From positions 175,971-239,970 of IMG/VR virus record IMGVR_UViG_3300045996_002337: a stretch of 64,000 nt of DNA, one strand, 5' to 3'. Source of the DNA: a virus. Both the position numbers and the translations under genes were made by a program. This document shows positions 1-7,515 of the stretch, in pieces. The notes beneath the pieces were generated by a model. The model was not told the DNA's origin. It did no database searches and saw only the letters and a program-made list of their open reading frames with translations. How positions within the stretch are numbered: the first letter of the stretch is position 1; each line of letters opens with the position of its first letter.

Positions 1-61
1 CCCTTTAAAAATGGGTTGACGAGTCTGCTATTTGCGGTATTTAGAGAGTAATGGAAAGCGT

Positions 62-481
62 TTAGGTTTGCTCGCCCTCCGAAACATGGTCAAGATGGAA
101 CATTTGTCCATGAACGACGGCGCTCGTTTCAATGACGAGGTTGCGGTAAAGAATTTTCTTCGCGATCAACTTGGCGCCAGCCTTGACCGCAAGAGTACCC
201 TCAACTCGAATTACATCACACACGAGGTTGCCGGTGATGATGACGTTTGTGACAGTGACGTCTAGCGCCCGGTCAAAAGATGGAGCACTCAGCTTGCCAT
301 TGACAACCAGGGTGGTTTTAGTATCCACCTTACCATCCTCGGCAGGGATCGTTGAGATAACCTGCGCTGCGACTTCTCCGTCGATAACGAAGGTGCCGTT
401 ACGGGCGAGCGTGATGTCACCAGTAATTTTGGTACCAGCGCCAATCAGCGAATCAAAACCGCGGGGGCGAAAAATGCTCAT
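62..481 (-). CDS. Bactofilin-family protein
   Basis: 139 aa, a complete small bactofilin (polymer-forming cytoskeletal family, formerly DUF583). The protein is nearly all short beta-helix repeats of the type G-x-I-x-G-[DN]-[IL], for example GTKITGDITL near residue 16, NGTFVIDGEV near 28 and VIITGNLVCDVIRVEGTL near 80. The tail after residue 125 is short and charged. Bactofilins assemble into non-polar filaments, often at the membrane in cell shape or polarity control. In a phage this could be a scaffold or could interfere with host bactofilin; that is inference. The start overlaps the DHFR stop by 4 nt (ATGA), so the two are probably co-translated. Confidence 0.8.
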   Translation of the reverse strand: MSIFRPRGFDSLIGAGTKITGDITLARNGTFVIDGEVAAQVISTIPAEDGKVDTKTTLVVNGKLSAPSFDRALDVTVTNVIITGNLVCDVIRVEGTLAVKAGAKLIAKKILYRNLVIETSAVVHGQMFHLDHVSEGEQT

Positions 482-1041
482 CGTGCTCTCTTCAAAGTAA
501 TAAACGTAAAGTGGATGCCGTCATCAGTTTGTTGACGGTCGCTCATTTCGGTAAGATACCATTTTACACCAATTTTCGCCTGTTGGAGGACAAATAGCTT
601 CCAGGCGCTCAGGTCGAAGGGCAAAATAACATCGCCACCAGAGTTTTCATCGACGAGTGTCAAGTAAATTTCATCGACCATCTTCAGCTCCAACGCCTGC
701 GCATAGACGTTGGCGCCACCAATGAGCCAGACATCTGGTGCGGTGCGCCCAAGGCATGCCTGTGATGCCTGAACCCAATCGAAACTGGAGATGATGTCGA
801 TCTTGTCACCTGACTTCCCGCGAATTTCACCGTAAGGTTTCCGAGTCATCACGATGTTTCGACGGTTTGGGAGACCATTTGGTCTCCCGAGAGATTCGAA
901 GGTGTTCCATCCCATGACAACTGTGCCGCCAGTCGTGAGCTCCTTGAACCGTGCCATGTCCCCGGGAATCTTCCACGGCAGACGACCATCTTTCCAACCA
1001 ATCGCGTTGCCGCGATCGACCGCCACGATCATCTTCAGCAT
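478..1041 (-). CDS. folA: Dihydrofolate reductase
   Basis: 187 aa, slightly longer than the usual 160. It reduces dihydrofolate to tetrahydrofolate with NADPH, supporting thymidylate synthesis. Visible DHFR signatures: N-terminal MIVAVDRGNAIGW with the Met20-loop type GNAIGWKDGRLPWK, then MARFKELTTGGTVVMGWNTFESLG (the T-x-G-x-x-x-[VI]-M-G-x-x-T-[FW] block), NIVMTRKP, and VWLIGGANVYAQAL (the GG before the NADPH site). The acidic catalytic position falls in the D/MARF helix. Its C-terminus overlaps bactofilin and its start overlaps the 87-aa gene upstream, so it lies inside an operon. No thymidylate synthase is seen in this window. Confidence 0.93.
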   Translation of the reverse strand: MLKMIVAVDRGNAIGWKDGRLPWKIPGDMARFKELTTGGTVVMGWNTFESLGRPNGLPNRRNIVMTRKPYGEIRGKSGDKIDIISSFDWVQASQACLGRTAPDVWLIGGANVYAQALELKMVDEIYLTLVDENSGGDVILPFDLSAWKLFVLQQAKIGVKWYLTEMSDRQQTDDGIHFTFITLKRAR

Positions 1042-1298
1042 TCGATAAGCTCCTTTAGATTTTCAACCGGTGGGATGGGGCCACGTGAAAAACGGCTGTA
1101 GAAAAGATCAGTGCACGACTTTGGGCCGATGTAATCATAGTTGACGTAGTAGTCTGGTACTGGAAGTTCTCGATCTTTCATCGCTTCCATGCTATATTTC
1201 AGCGCCTCAGCTTCAGTTCTGAACGTCAAGTATCCGCTGATTCTTGAACCCCAGCCCCGCTCATATTCAACACGCTCTATAACGTAAACAATCTTCAC
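1035..1298 (-). CDS. Unknown 87-aa protein, GTG start
   Basis: Not recognised. 87 aa beginning MKIVYVIERVEYERGWGSRISGY with alternating hydrophobic and charged residues suggesting a small alpha/beta fold. The start is GTG, overlapping the TGA of the HD-hydrolase gene (GTGA). The stop overlaps the DHFR start by 7 nt. Its place between the HD protein and DHFR in a tightly coupled operon is the main support. Confidence 0.65.
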   Translation of the reverse strand: MKIVYVIERVEYERGWGSRISGYLTFRTEAEALKYSMEAMKDRELPVPDYYVNYDYIGPKSCTDLFYSRFSRGPIPPVENLKELIEC

Positions 1299-1972
1299 GG
1301 TTGTTCCAATGTTTCCTGCTTTGGCTCATATGCGTTCATGATGTGCTCAATCAGCTGCAATTGGTTGATCAGTTGCAACTTGATGTTCTCGAACACGCCT
1401 TCTTGGTCAGGGAACCGACGACGGGCAAGCTTGATACGGTGCAGGAACTCTTCGACGGTTTCTTTGATGTAGCGCTCAAGGCGAGCTGGCTTGAACACAC
1501 CAAACATCGTTGCAACGTTGTTTGCGCGGTCACCCGCTTTCACGACCGCGGTGTCTTCATCCGCGAAGATGGTATCAAGGCTGTAATCTGGGTTCTTGAT
1601 GCCCATGATTTCCTTAGACAGCTTGCGAACTTTTTCGGCGATCTGATCACCCCAAAGCTGCGAAACTTCTTCAAGCGAGACGTAGTGCTTTTGCTTCGTT
1701 TCTTTATCAGTGCGCGGGTCTTCAACTGCGTCGTGAAGGAACACGAGGATATAAACCGTCACCGGGTTGCGGATGTGCCGGTGCAAGGTGCGAAGGTCGT
1801 GAAAGATGCTCAACTGGTGGATGAACTCCGGTTCACCGCCGTTGCGCAGTCCGTCGTGGTGGGCTGCGCCATATTCCATGGCTTCGAGGACCTTGAAATA
1901 ACGGTGATCAGACTCCGCCATTCCAAGAAGCCAGTAGCGGGCGGCGATCATCAGCTTTTCGTATTTGGTCAT
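1295..1972 (-). CDS. RelA/SpoT-type HD-domain (alarmone hydrolase-like) protein
   Basis: 225 aa. An all-helical HD domain resembling the (p)ppGpp hydrolase half of RelA/SpoT and the small hydrolases (MESH1 type). The order is GAAHHDGLRNGGEPEFIHQLSI (first His of the metal site), VFLHDAVEDPRTD (the HD doublet with ED) and VVKAGDRANNVATM (a KxxDRxxN motif). In characterised enzymes these bind Mn2+ and remove the 3' pyrophosphate of ppGpp. No synthetase domain is present, so the likely role is lowering alarmone level during infection (inference). Start chosen at the ATG at 1972: a TATAAT box ends 6 nt upstream and there is no Shine-Dalgarno, so the mRNA may be leaderless. Confidence 0.75.
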   Translation of the reverse strand: MTKYEKLMIAARYWLLGMAESDHRYFKVLEAMEYGAAHHDGLRNGGEPEFIHQLSIFHDLRTLHRHIRNPVTVYILVFLHDAVEDPRTDKETKQKHYVSLEEVSQLWGDQIAEKVRKLSKEIMGIKNPDYSLDTIFADEDTAVVKAGDRANNVATMFGVFKPARLERYIKETVEEFLHRIKLARRRFPDQEGVFENIKLQLINQLQLIEHIMNAYEPKQETLEQP

Positions 1973-1978
1973 AAGTTT

Positions 1979-1984
1979 ATTATA
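1979..1984 (-). promoter_or_regulatory. -10 box, leaderless-type promoter
   Basis: TATAAT preceded by TGTG (extended -10), ending 6 nt before the ATG at 1972. The usual -35 element (TGTACA) is weak here. Confidence 0.55.
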
Positions 1985-1998
1985 ACACAAAAGCGCGA

Positions 1999-2793
1999 TT
2001 AGCCCTGAACGATTGGCGCACCTTTAAACAGCGCCGCTACACCATCAGGTTGCTTAGACAGCCAGATGTCAAGCTGATCGATAAATGATCGTTCGACAGG
2101 TCCAGTTGGCCGGTGCTTTTCCGGAATCTTCGCGAGTTGATCTTCAGTCAGCATGCGTTCTTCGCGAACCCGGCGAGCGAACGTGCCGCGCTTGAAGAAA
2201 TACGGATAGTCGTTGAAGTTGATCCCCACCTTGAAAAGCATCTCCTGCATCTCAGGTCCGCTCTTGTGCTGCAGTTCCTTGTGCGAGAACATAGATTGGG
2301 CCGCCATGGAGATGGCGTTCTTCGTTGCATCCTGCTGGCGCCAAAGCACGCAGTTGTAGGCCTCAACGAGGTTAGGAACCACGAAGGCCCGAGCATCGAA
2401 GATTGGAAGCTGATCGGCCTTCTCAGGCAGGTGGAACTCGAGCTGCTTGTTGAAGTACGCGGTGGCGTAGGAAGCGCACAGCGACTCCATCTTCTGGATG
2501 CGCCCGTTGAACGGGTAGTCAGCGCTGGAGAACGAGTCCTCGTAGAAAACGAGGGTGATTTCATCCGACTGAGTGTAACCAACGATGGAACCCATGCGGT
2601 CAACCAGCGCCTTCATCGTCTCCACCATGAGGGCGCTCAGCCGTGTATCATATGGCCGCTTGAGCCCCTTGGTGAAGGTGTGAAAGGACTTGCCATCCAG
2701 TCGCACGATCAGCGGTTGTCCCTTGAATGCTTTTCGCGAGGTCGTAACGGCCTCGTAAGATTTCATCCGATCACCTAGGTCGTCCATGCTCAT
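1999..2793 (-). CDS. Thg1-like tRNA 3'-5' polymerase
   Basis: 264 aa, the normal size for Thg1 and Thg1-like proteins (TLPs), which add nucleotides to the 5' end of tRNA in the 3'-5' direction. Thg1 makes G-1 of tRNA-His; bacterial TLPs repair truncated 5' ends. Visible are LIVRLDGKSFHTFTKGLKRP (first metal Asp plus HxFxK), GYTQSDEITLVF (second metal-binding SDE) and the NGRIQKMESLCASYA helix. Start chosen at the ATG at 2793, which overlaps the upstream lipoprotein stop (ATGA). The window also encodes a tRNA-His without an encoded G-1 (22608-22681), a plausible substrate. Confidence 0.88.
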   Translation of the reverse strand: MSMDDLGDRMKSYEAVTTSRKAFKGQPLIVRLDGKSFHTFTKGLKRPYDTRLSALMVETMKALVDRMGSIVGYTQSDEITLVFYEDSFSSADYPFNGRIQKMESLCASYATAYFNKQLEFHLPEKADQLPIFDARAFVVPNLVEAYNCVLWRQQDATKNAISMAAQSMFSHKELQHKSGPEMQEMLFKVGINFNDYPYFFKRGTFARRVREERMLTEDQLAKIPEKHRPTGPVERSFIDQLDIWLSKQPDGVAALFKGAPIVQG

Positions 2794-3035
2794 TTCTCCA
2801 CTCCACATTTAATGCCCACTGCGGCGATTCCGGCAGTGCCATTCCATTCATTTCTGATTTTTGGGGCCAATCCACCACCTTCAGATACTAGGTAAACGTA
2901 GCCGTCGTAGCAAACTTCATTAAGATTGATAACAGGCCTGGCAGCCGCCACCTTTGTTACCAGGTGCGCATCTTCATTTTTCTGACCACACGCCACTAGC
3001 ATCAGAGCTGCAACCACAGAAATTACGCGTTTCAT
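2790..3035 (-). CDS. Small lipoprotein
   Basis: 81 aa. MKRVISVVAALMLVACGQK is a signal peptide with lipobox LVAC, so the mature protein starts at Cys17 and is anchored in a Gram-negative membrane. The rest is short, with two Cys (VCYDGYVY and IKCGVEK) that may form a disulfide. Start at 3035 overlaps the preceding stop (ATGA). Function unknown. Confidence 0.75.
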   Translation of the reverse strand: MKRVISVVAALMLVACGQKNEDAHLVTKVAAARPVINLNEVCYDGYVYLVSEGGGLAPKIRNEWNGTAGIAAVGIKCGVEK

Positions 3036-3526
3036 GATTTCACTTGCTTGATAAGTTGAACCAACTCCATGATCAACCACACCTTTGGTGCAAACCAGAC
3101 CAAGAGAAATTCCTTGAGGTGGGCCATCGTGATGATGAAACCCACAGTCATTCCGAGAAGGCCCGTGGCTACTGCAAAAATTCGTTGGCCGGCCCACTGA
3201 TCAGCGAAATCGTTCTCGGCATTTTGCACGTTCTTGAAGCCGTATCGATAGGCAATCATAAAGAACCCGATGAAGAACGCAAGACCAAGAAGAATCAGCC
3301 CAGTGTTGTAAGCGCGACCGAAGGCCACGTACTGGAAGGCGATTTCAGGGATTTCCTGCGCAACGGCTTTGCCACCTTCGACAGCGAAGTCGGTTGCCTT
3401 CGAGACGGCAGACCCGACTGAAGCAAAGATAGCATCGGCCCGACCGAGGAGCTCAGCCTGCATTGGGGAGAGACCCGAAGCCGGGGCAGAGGCGGCAACA
3501 GCCGCGGCGGCAGCTACGTCAGACAT
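3032..3526 (-). CDS. Unknown multi-pass membrane protein
   Basis: 164 aa. An Ala-rich N-terminal part (about 60 residues), then hydrophobic segments near residues 73-93 (TGLILLGLAFFIGFFMIAY), 110-130 (FAVATGLLGMTVGFIITMA) and 135-155. Between the first two is a charged loop with VQNAENDFADQWAG. Start at the second ATG (3526), which overlaps the previous TGA (TGATG). No family recognised; sits between a lipoprotein and a small soluble gene. Confidence 0.7.
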   Translation of the reverse strand: MSDVAAAAAVAASAPASGLSPMQAELLGRADAIFASVGSAVSKATDFAVEGGKAVAQEIPEIAFQYVAFGRAYNTGLILLGLAFFIGFFMIAYRYGFKNVQNAENDFADQWAGQRIFAVATGLLGMTVGFIITMAHLKEFLLVWFAPKVWLIMELVQLIKQVKS

Positions 3527-3852
3527 CACTTACCTTTCACCGTTTGTTCGAGACCTTGCATCGCATCGATGAGATCAGAAATTCGATCAAAATCTTGGCC
3601 GCTCAAGCCATAAAAATGTTGAGCGCAGAGCTCGATGACAACTCCGAGAGTGATTCGCTCATTTGCCTGCGGGCTTTCAAGCGCTTCCTTCAGCCAAACT
3701 TCACGTTCAGCATCTGTGAGCTCTGAAAAATTGGGAGTTTTTGCTGGCGCAGACTGCTCGTATTGCAAGATAAGCTCATCGAGCTGGTCGGCGAAACACG
3801 CGACCTCGGGAACAGACCCAACGAGGTCATAGTGAATAGTCAAAATGGTCAT
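3526..3852 (-). CDS. Unknown 108-aa protein
   Basis: Begins MTILTIHYDLVGSVPEVACF; acidic and helical. The segment ELTDAEREVWLKEALESPQANE suggests amphipathic helices. The start is 2 nt from the stop of the zinc-knuckle gene and the stop overlaps the next start. No recognised family. Confidence 0.65.
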   Translation of the reverse strand: MTILTIHYDLVGSVPEVACFADQLDELILQYEQSAPAKTPNFSELTDAEREVWLKEALESPQANERITLGVVIELCAQHFYGLSGQDFDRISDLIDAMQGLEQTVKGK

Positions 3853-3853
3853 C

Positions 3854-4180
3854 TTAGTCCTTGAGCTCAAGGCCGTGGCGCTCAGCCAGGTCGGTGCGGC
3901 GCTGATGAAAGTCGATGAACTTACCATCGACGCGATATACCCAATCACCGGAGAGCGGGTTGCCGCGAGGGGTGAGACCATACTCACGTTGAACAGCGTG
4001 AAGTTGATCGTCGGCGACCGCGTTGTAGCAGTCATCAGCAAATTTGGTGAGTGTGATTTTCATGTTCCTATTATAACTAACCGGGACAGGTTGTACAACG
4101 GAAAATTGTAACGGGTTTGGCTGTTTGCACTGATGCGAAGAATGGCCGCCCTGAAGGCAGCGAACGCAGATTTTCGTCAT
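3854..4180 (-). CDS. CCHC zinc-knuckle protein with internal second start
   Basis: 108 aa from the first ATG, which has a strong Shine-Dalgarno (AGGAG, 8 nt spacing). Residues 5-18 read CVRCLQGGHSSHQC, an exact C-x2-C-x4-H-x4-C zinc knuckle (nucleic-acid binding). An in-frame ATG at residue 40 (position 4063) sits 6 nt after a TATAAT box with TGTACA 16 nt further upstream, so a 69-aa form without the knuckle is probably made from its own leaderless transcript. Two products from one frame is inference from these sites. Confidence 0.65.
   Translation of the reverse strand: MTKICVRCLQGGHSSHQCKQPNPLQFSVVQPVPVSYNRNMKITLTKFADDCYNAVADDQLHAVQREYGLTPRGNPLSGDWVYRVDGKFIDFHQRRTDLAERHGLELKD
4070..4097 (-). 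promoter_or_regulatory. TGTACA-N16-TATAAT promoter inside the zinc-knuckle gene
   Basis: TGTACA (4092-4097) and TATAAT (4070-4075), 16 nt apart, lie within the upstream part of the reading frame. The box ends 6 nt before the internal ATG at 4063. Confidence 0.65.
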
Positions 4181-4227
4181 GCCATTTTCTCCTACAGATC
4201 AGCTTGCAGTTGGGTGTTCATAGATGT

Positions 4228-4256
4228 ATTATACATCGTGAACCTGCGTTTGTACA
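4228..4256 (-). promoter_or_regulatory. TGTACA-N17-TATAAT promoter
   Basis: Perfect match to the window's main promoter class. Six nt after the -10 box is an ATG that opens a 9-codon ORF ending just before the AGGAG of the zinc-knuckle gene, perhaps a leader peptide. Confidence 0.65.
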
Positions 4257-4424
4257 TCAATGTCTAGTAGAAGTGGGTGGCAAGATTGGAGCGTTCTTCT
4301 TGCGCGCGATGGCGTCGAACACCATTCGCTCGAGTTTACGCAGTTCCTTGTCGGTCAAATCCTCAAATGGAATCAATCCGTTCAGGGCAAGCTGAATACG
4401 TTCAGCGCTTTTCAGTTTCTTCAT
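4257..4424 (-). CDS. Unknown 55-aa protein
   Basis: Starts MKKLKSAERIQLALNGLIP; charged and helical throughout (DLTDKELRKLERMVFDAIARKK). Its 5' end overlaps the preceding gene by 23 nt in another frame. The ribosome-binding site is weak (AGAGAG). Composition is protein-like, but support is moderate. Confidence 0.5.
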   Translation of the reverse strand: MKKLKSAERIQLALNGLIPFEDLTDKELRKLERMVFDAIARKKNAPILPPTSTRH

Positions 4425-4695
4425 TTGCGGCTCTCTTTGCGGCTCGTTTTTCCATGATCGGGCCTTCGAGGTTATCAGCCACGAAGTCGGCGAAGGAGTG
4501 TAGAAGCTTGCGCGTAGCTTCTGGACCCATCATTTCCGTGCCGCACGACCACTTCTCATGATTGTAGTGAAAGGACAGCTGTCCAAAACCGCAGCCCTTC
4601 CAACTCCAATCAAAGTAAGCACTGGCTGAATGCACACCCTCGCAGGTAGGAGGGTTGTCCTTCATTGATGCAGAAAATAGGTCATTGATAAACAT
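4402..4695 (-). CDS. Unknown 97-aa protein
   Basis: Aromatic-rich centre (SAYFDWSWKGCGFGQLSFHY) followed by a helical, basic C-terminus. The start is ambiguous: ATG at 4695 overlaps the NADAR gene by 14 nt, and ATG at 4665 would not overlap it. Neither has a clear Shine-Dalgarno. No family recognised. Confidence 0.6.
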   Translation of the reverse strand: MFINDLFSASMKDNPPTCEGVHSASAYFDWSWKGCGFGQLSFHYNHEKWSCGTEMMGPEATRKLLHSFADFVADNLEGPIMEKRAAKRAANEETEKR

Positions 4696-5236
4696 TCCAA
4701 TCAAAAGTTGAACCAAAAACGGGTGGCGTGCCAGCTCTCAAATCATCTCGAGCGCGCATCAGCATGTGTCCAAGCCAATTCGTTCCTCGCCACTGCGACT
4801 TGTCAAAGATTCGCTCATCTAGATGCTCCAAACCGACACCCCATTTCGTGTCGAGCGGTGAAGCTTCTACGATGATTTTATCACATGTCGAGAGCAAAAG
4901 ATCACGCTCTTTAGCGTTCTGTTCAAATTTCGCGTAGACGCCTGGATACGTTAAATCGCGGGCGGCGCCGTCCCATACTGCGTCCGAGTAACCTTGAATT
5001 GAACGGCCAATGGCTTTCTGTTTGCGAGGATCTGAAGTTGCCATAACACGCGTCGCGGCGTCTGCATCCTTAAACAGATCAGCCTTGACGCGCATCATGT
5101 ATTGCTCTGACGTGTTGTACCGCTCAAAAGCACCGTCAATCTCAGCTTGCGCGGTAAATCCGATCTTCGCCCAATTGGAGAGGATGCCGCCCCAAAAGTA
5201 GACGCCAGTCTCGGTTTCAAGTTCCCATGTTTTCAT
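4682..5236 (-). CDS. NADAR-domain protein (YbiA/DUF1768-like)
   Basis: 184 aa. NADAR proteins are N-glycosidases; known members cleave riboflavin-pathway intermediates (YbiA) or remove ADP-ribose from guanine bases in DNA. Signatures in order: TGVYFWGGILSNW near the N-terminus, TSEQYMMRVKADLFKD, DPRKQKAIGRSIQGY, YAKFEQNAKERDLLLST, IIVEASPLDTKWGVGL (catalytic-type EASP-D-WG) and WRGTNWLGHMLMRARDDLR. All expected blocks are intact. Start at 5236, just after a palindromic terminator, so it is separated from the Ro60 gene upstream. A role against host ADP-ribosylation defence is inference. Confidence 0.85.
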   Translation of the reverse strand: MKTWELETETGVYFWGGILSNWAKIGFTAQAEIDGAFERYNTSEQYMMRVKADLFKDADAATRVMATSDPRKQKAIGRSIQGYSDAVWDGAARDLTYPGVYAKFEQNAKERDLLLSTCDKIIVEASPLDTKWGVGLEHLDERIFDKSQWRGTNWLGHMLMRARDDLRAGTPPVFGSTFDWNVYQ

Positions 5237-5254
5237 CTTTTCTTTCTCTTTCAA

Positions 5255-5278
5255 GAAGAGGCTCCTAGGAGCCTCTTC
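5255..5278 (-). terminator. Palindromic terminator after the Ro60 gene
   Basis: A perfect 24-nt palindrome (12+12, no loop spacer; GC-rich core GGCTCC/GGAGCC) just 3' of the TROVE stop. It is followed by only a short T stretch, so read-through into NADAR is possible. Confidence 0.6.
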
Positions 5279-5282
5279 ACCT

Positions 5283-6911
5283 TTACAGGTTGGCGATGAT
5301 CTGCGGTGCAGCTGAGTCGAAGCCTGCAATGTCCAGCATCCCACCGTCCTTCGGATCAGCGATCGTGAATTCCGATACCGAGGTACCGATCACGATGGAC
5401 TTCGCGAAGACGCCCGCCTTCTGACGGTACTTCTTCAGTGCCTGCACTGGGGCTTGGCCGCCGGCGTAGGTTTCATTGTCCGTGATGATGACGAACTTGT
5501 CGACCGGGATGTTGTGCGCCGTAGCGTACTCGAAGGTCTTCGCGCAATCGGTTGAACCACCGGACCAGTGCATGTCACGCATTGCCTTGAGCGCTGCGTC
5601 GAGGCGCATCGTCGGGCTGATCATCAGCGGCTCGATGTTGTGCTTGAAGCCAACGATGAAGTGGTTCGGCTGGTTACGAACTGCTGCCATCGCCATCACT
5701 GCCGCAACTTCCGCTGCATAGAGGTTCGGCGAACCGTTGACCGTTGCCCCCGTCATCGAACCAGAGATGTCCACACCGACCATGTAGTTCTCGTCAGTGG
5801 TCTTCGACGTTGCGAAGGCTGCGTAGAACGCGTCATCGAGAGCCGACACGATCTTCTGGTCCGGAGACCAGGTCATCGAGCCACGTTCGCCATGACCAGC
5901 CGAGTACTGCTTCATCGCCTGCAGGATCGTGATCGGGTGAACACGACCGCGCTTCAGCGCTTCGGTATCGAGGAGCTTCGACACGACCAGCTTCGAGCCT
6001 TCCGACATCGGAGCAATCACGCCGTGAGACGTCAGAGCACCGAGCTTACGGATCAGAGCCGTCATGCCCATGTTACGCGCGAGCGCGAACAGAACATCCT
6101 TGTCCTTCAGGAACTGCGTTGGCACCATTTCCCACGTGAGCAGGTCAGAGCCTTCGATCAGCTTGAGAACGGTCTTCTTGTCGTCAGCACGCTTCAGGTA
6201 CTCGAAGTCAACGAGGACTTGCGGAACAGCGGCACCTTCTGGCAGCTCGCCCTTCACGGAGTAACGGAAGAGGTTCGATTGGATTTCAGACGATGGCTTG
6301 ACGTGCGCCAGACGCAGAACGTCACGGTGCGCCCAGCCATTACGCTGCTGGTACTTCAGGAGCTGAACTGCCAGCTTGTCGACCGTCTTCGTGGTGTACC
6401 ATGCGGCAACGCCACGCTTTGCAGCTGCGTTCCACTTGCCCAGCGAGTCGAGGATCGAGACGAACAGGAACAGCCACGTACCCGTACGAGCGACCTTTGG
6501 AAGGGCTTCGTACGCAGCTGCAACAGTCTGTGGGTCGCCGTAGACAGCAGCAATGGCCAGGGCTACAACGGCTGGGTCGTTCTTCGGTGCACGGCCCGCC
6601 AGCGAGTACTCGACGACGCGAGCAACCACACGGAGACCATCTTCCTTCAGACACTTCTTGACGGTGTCGAACGACTTCGCGGTCGTTTCCTTCGCACCGA
6701 CGTAGTAACCAGCTGATTCAGAACCGATCATGAGGAAGCGGTCAAGCACGCCCCAATGGTCCATCGTGAACGTGAAGCCGCCCGCGTTGTTCAGCTTCAT
6801 GTCAGCTTCGCGGCCAGGAATTGGCTGAGTCTGTGGCGTCGACACCTTGGCGGTGACCTTTGCCTTCGTGGAAGTCGAGGACGCGTGGTTCGTGTAGTTC
6901 GAAGATGACAT
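5283..6911 (-). CDS. TROVE-domain protein (Ro60/Rsr homologue)
   Basis: 542 aa, the usual length for Ro60. Ro60/Rsr is a ring of HEAT repeats plus a vWA domain that binds misfolded RNA ends and Y RNAs and helps RNA decay or RNase assembly. A low-complexity S/T-rich N-terminus (about 35 residues) is followed by the TROVE region (RFLMIGSESAGYYVG, then repeated helices). The C-terminal vWA domain has an intact MIDAS, VDISGSM near residue 400, WSGGSTDCAKTF, and VIITDNETYAGG. Start at 6911 with AAAGGAAA 5 nt upstream. A 600-nt stretch without a normal gene lies upstream and is a place to look for a partner RNA. Confidence 0.9.
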   Translation of the reverse strand: MSSSNYTNHASSTSTKAKVTAKVSTPQTQPIPGREADMKLNNAGGFTFTMDHWGVLDRFLMIGSESAGYYVGAKETTAKSFDTVKKCLKEDGLRVVARVVEYSLAGRAPKNDPAVVALAIAAVYGDPQTVAAAYEALPKVARTGTWLFLFVSILDSLGKWNAAAKRGVAAWYTTKTVDKLAVQLLKYQQRNGWAHRDVLRLAHVKPSSEIQSNLFRYSVKGELPEGAAVPQVLVDFEYLKRADDKKTVLKLIEGSDLLTWEMVPTQFLKDKDVLFALARNMGMTALIRKLGALTSHGVIAPMSEGSKLVVSKLLDTEALKRGRVHPITILQAMKQYSAGHGERGSMTWSPDQKIVSALDDAFYAAFATSKTTDENYMVGVDISGSMTGATVNGSPNLYAAEVAAVMAMAAVRNQPNHFIVGFKHNIEPLMISPTMRLDAALKAMRDMHWSGGSTDCAKTFEYATAHNIPVDKFVIITDNETYAGGQAPVQALKKYRQKAGVFAKSIVIGTSVSEFTIADPKDGGMLDIAGFDSAAPQIIANL

Positions 6912-7515
6912 GGTATTTCCTTTCAACGTTACGGCTGCGCATGCAGCAAAAGAGATCAACTCACTGACAAACAAAAGATGCAATTGGAACTTCAGGCCTC
7001 ACTCTACGCTCAAAATTCCTTACGGCATGAGTTTCGAGTGCTCCCTACATCGGGCTTATTTCTGGGTGCGCCGATGACCTGCAAGGTTACGGTCCTTGAA
7101 CAACAGCGAATTTTCGGATCGCTGCAATCTTATCCATCGTATCGCATGATGGCGGGCGTCTGATTTTCAGGCTTCTCTTTCAACTCGCGAAGAAAGATCA
7201 GATTCTCGGATTACAGAGTCACATGTAGTGGATAACCAATACGCGACGGTTTGTCAGTGGGTTGAGTTTGAATTAGACCTAGAGAAAAGAGCGACAAATG
7301 ATGGTGACGAAGTGGAGGTTCTGCTTTCGCTTTGCTCCGATGTTCCCAAAGGGAACCCTTTTCAGTTTGAAGATAATCGTCGACCGTTCGGTCACTTAGT
7401 TCTTTGCAGACCTTGTTAAGCTGGTCTGCTAATTGCGCTACAAGTTCTGTTGCAGCATCAATTTATATATGTATTGTAAGCAGTTTGTGCGCGTTTGGAC
7501 ACCTTTTTACGTAGG
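6912..7515 (-). other. 600-nt region without a normal gene, with an open frame lacking a start codon
   Basis: Upstream of Ro60. From 7462 down to a TAA at 7211 the minus strand holds 83 open codons with protein-like composition (IDAATELVAQLADQLNKV at its 5' end) but no ATG, GTG or TTG near the start; the first codon after a stop is ATT. Hairpins are also present, such as GCAGACC/GGTCTGC (7405-7430) and GTTCCC/GGGAAC (about 7343-7358). Options are a gene remnant, an ATT-started gene, or a structured RNA. A 16-codon ORF near 7130-7080 has no good ribosome-binding site. Confidence 0.4.

Noticed and set aside
1-61. Partial gene at the left edge
   Set aside because: No open frame with clear coding character; only the 3' flank of the bactofilin gene is visible.
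5568-6716. 382-aa plus-strand open frame
   Set aside because: It is the antisense shadow of the Ro60 gene, with biased Arg/His/Val composition and no ribosome-binding site.
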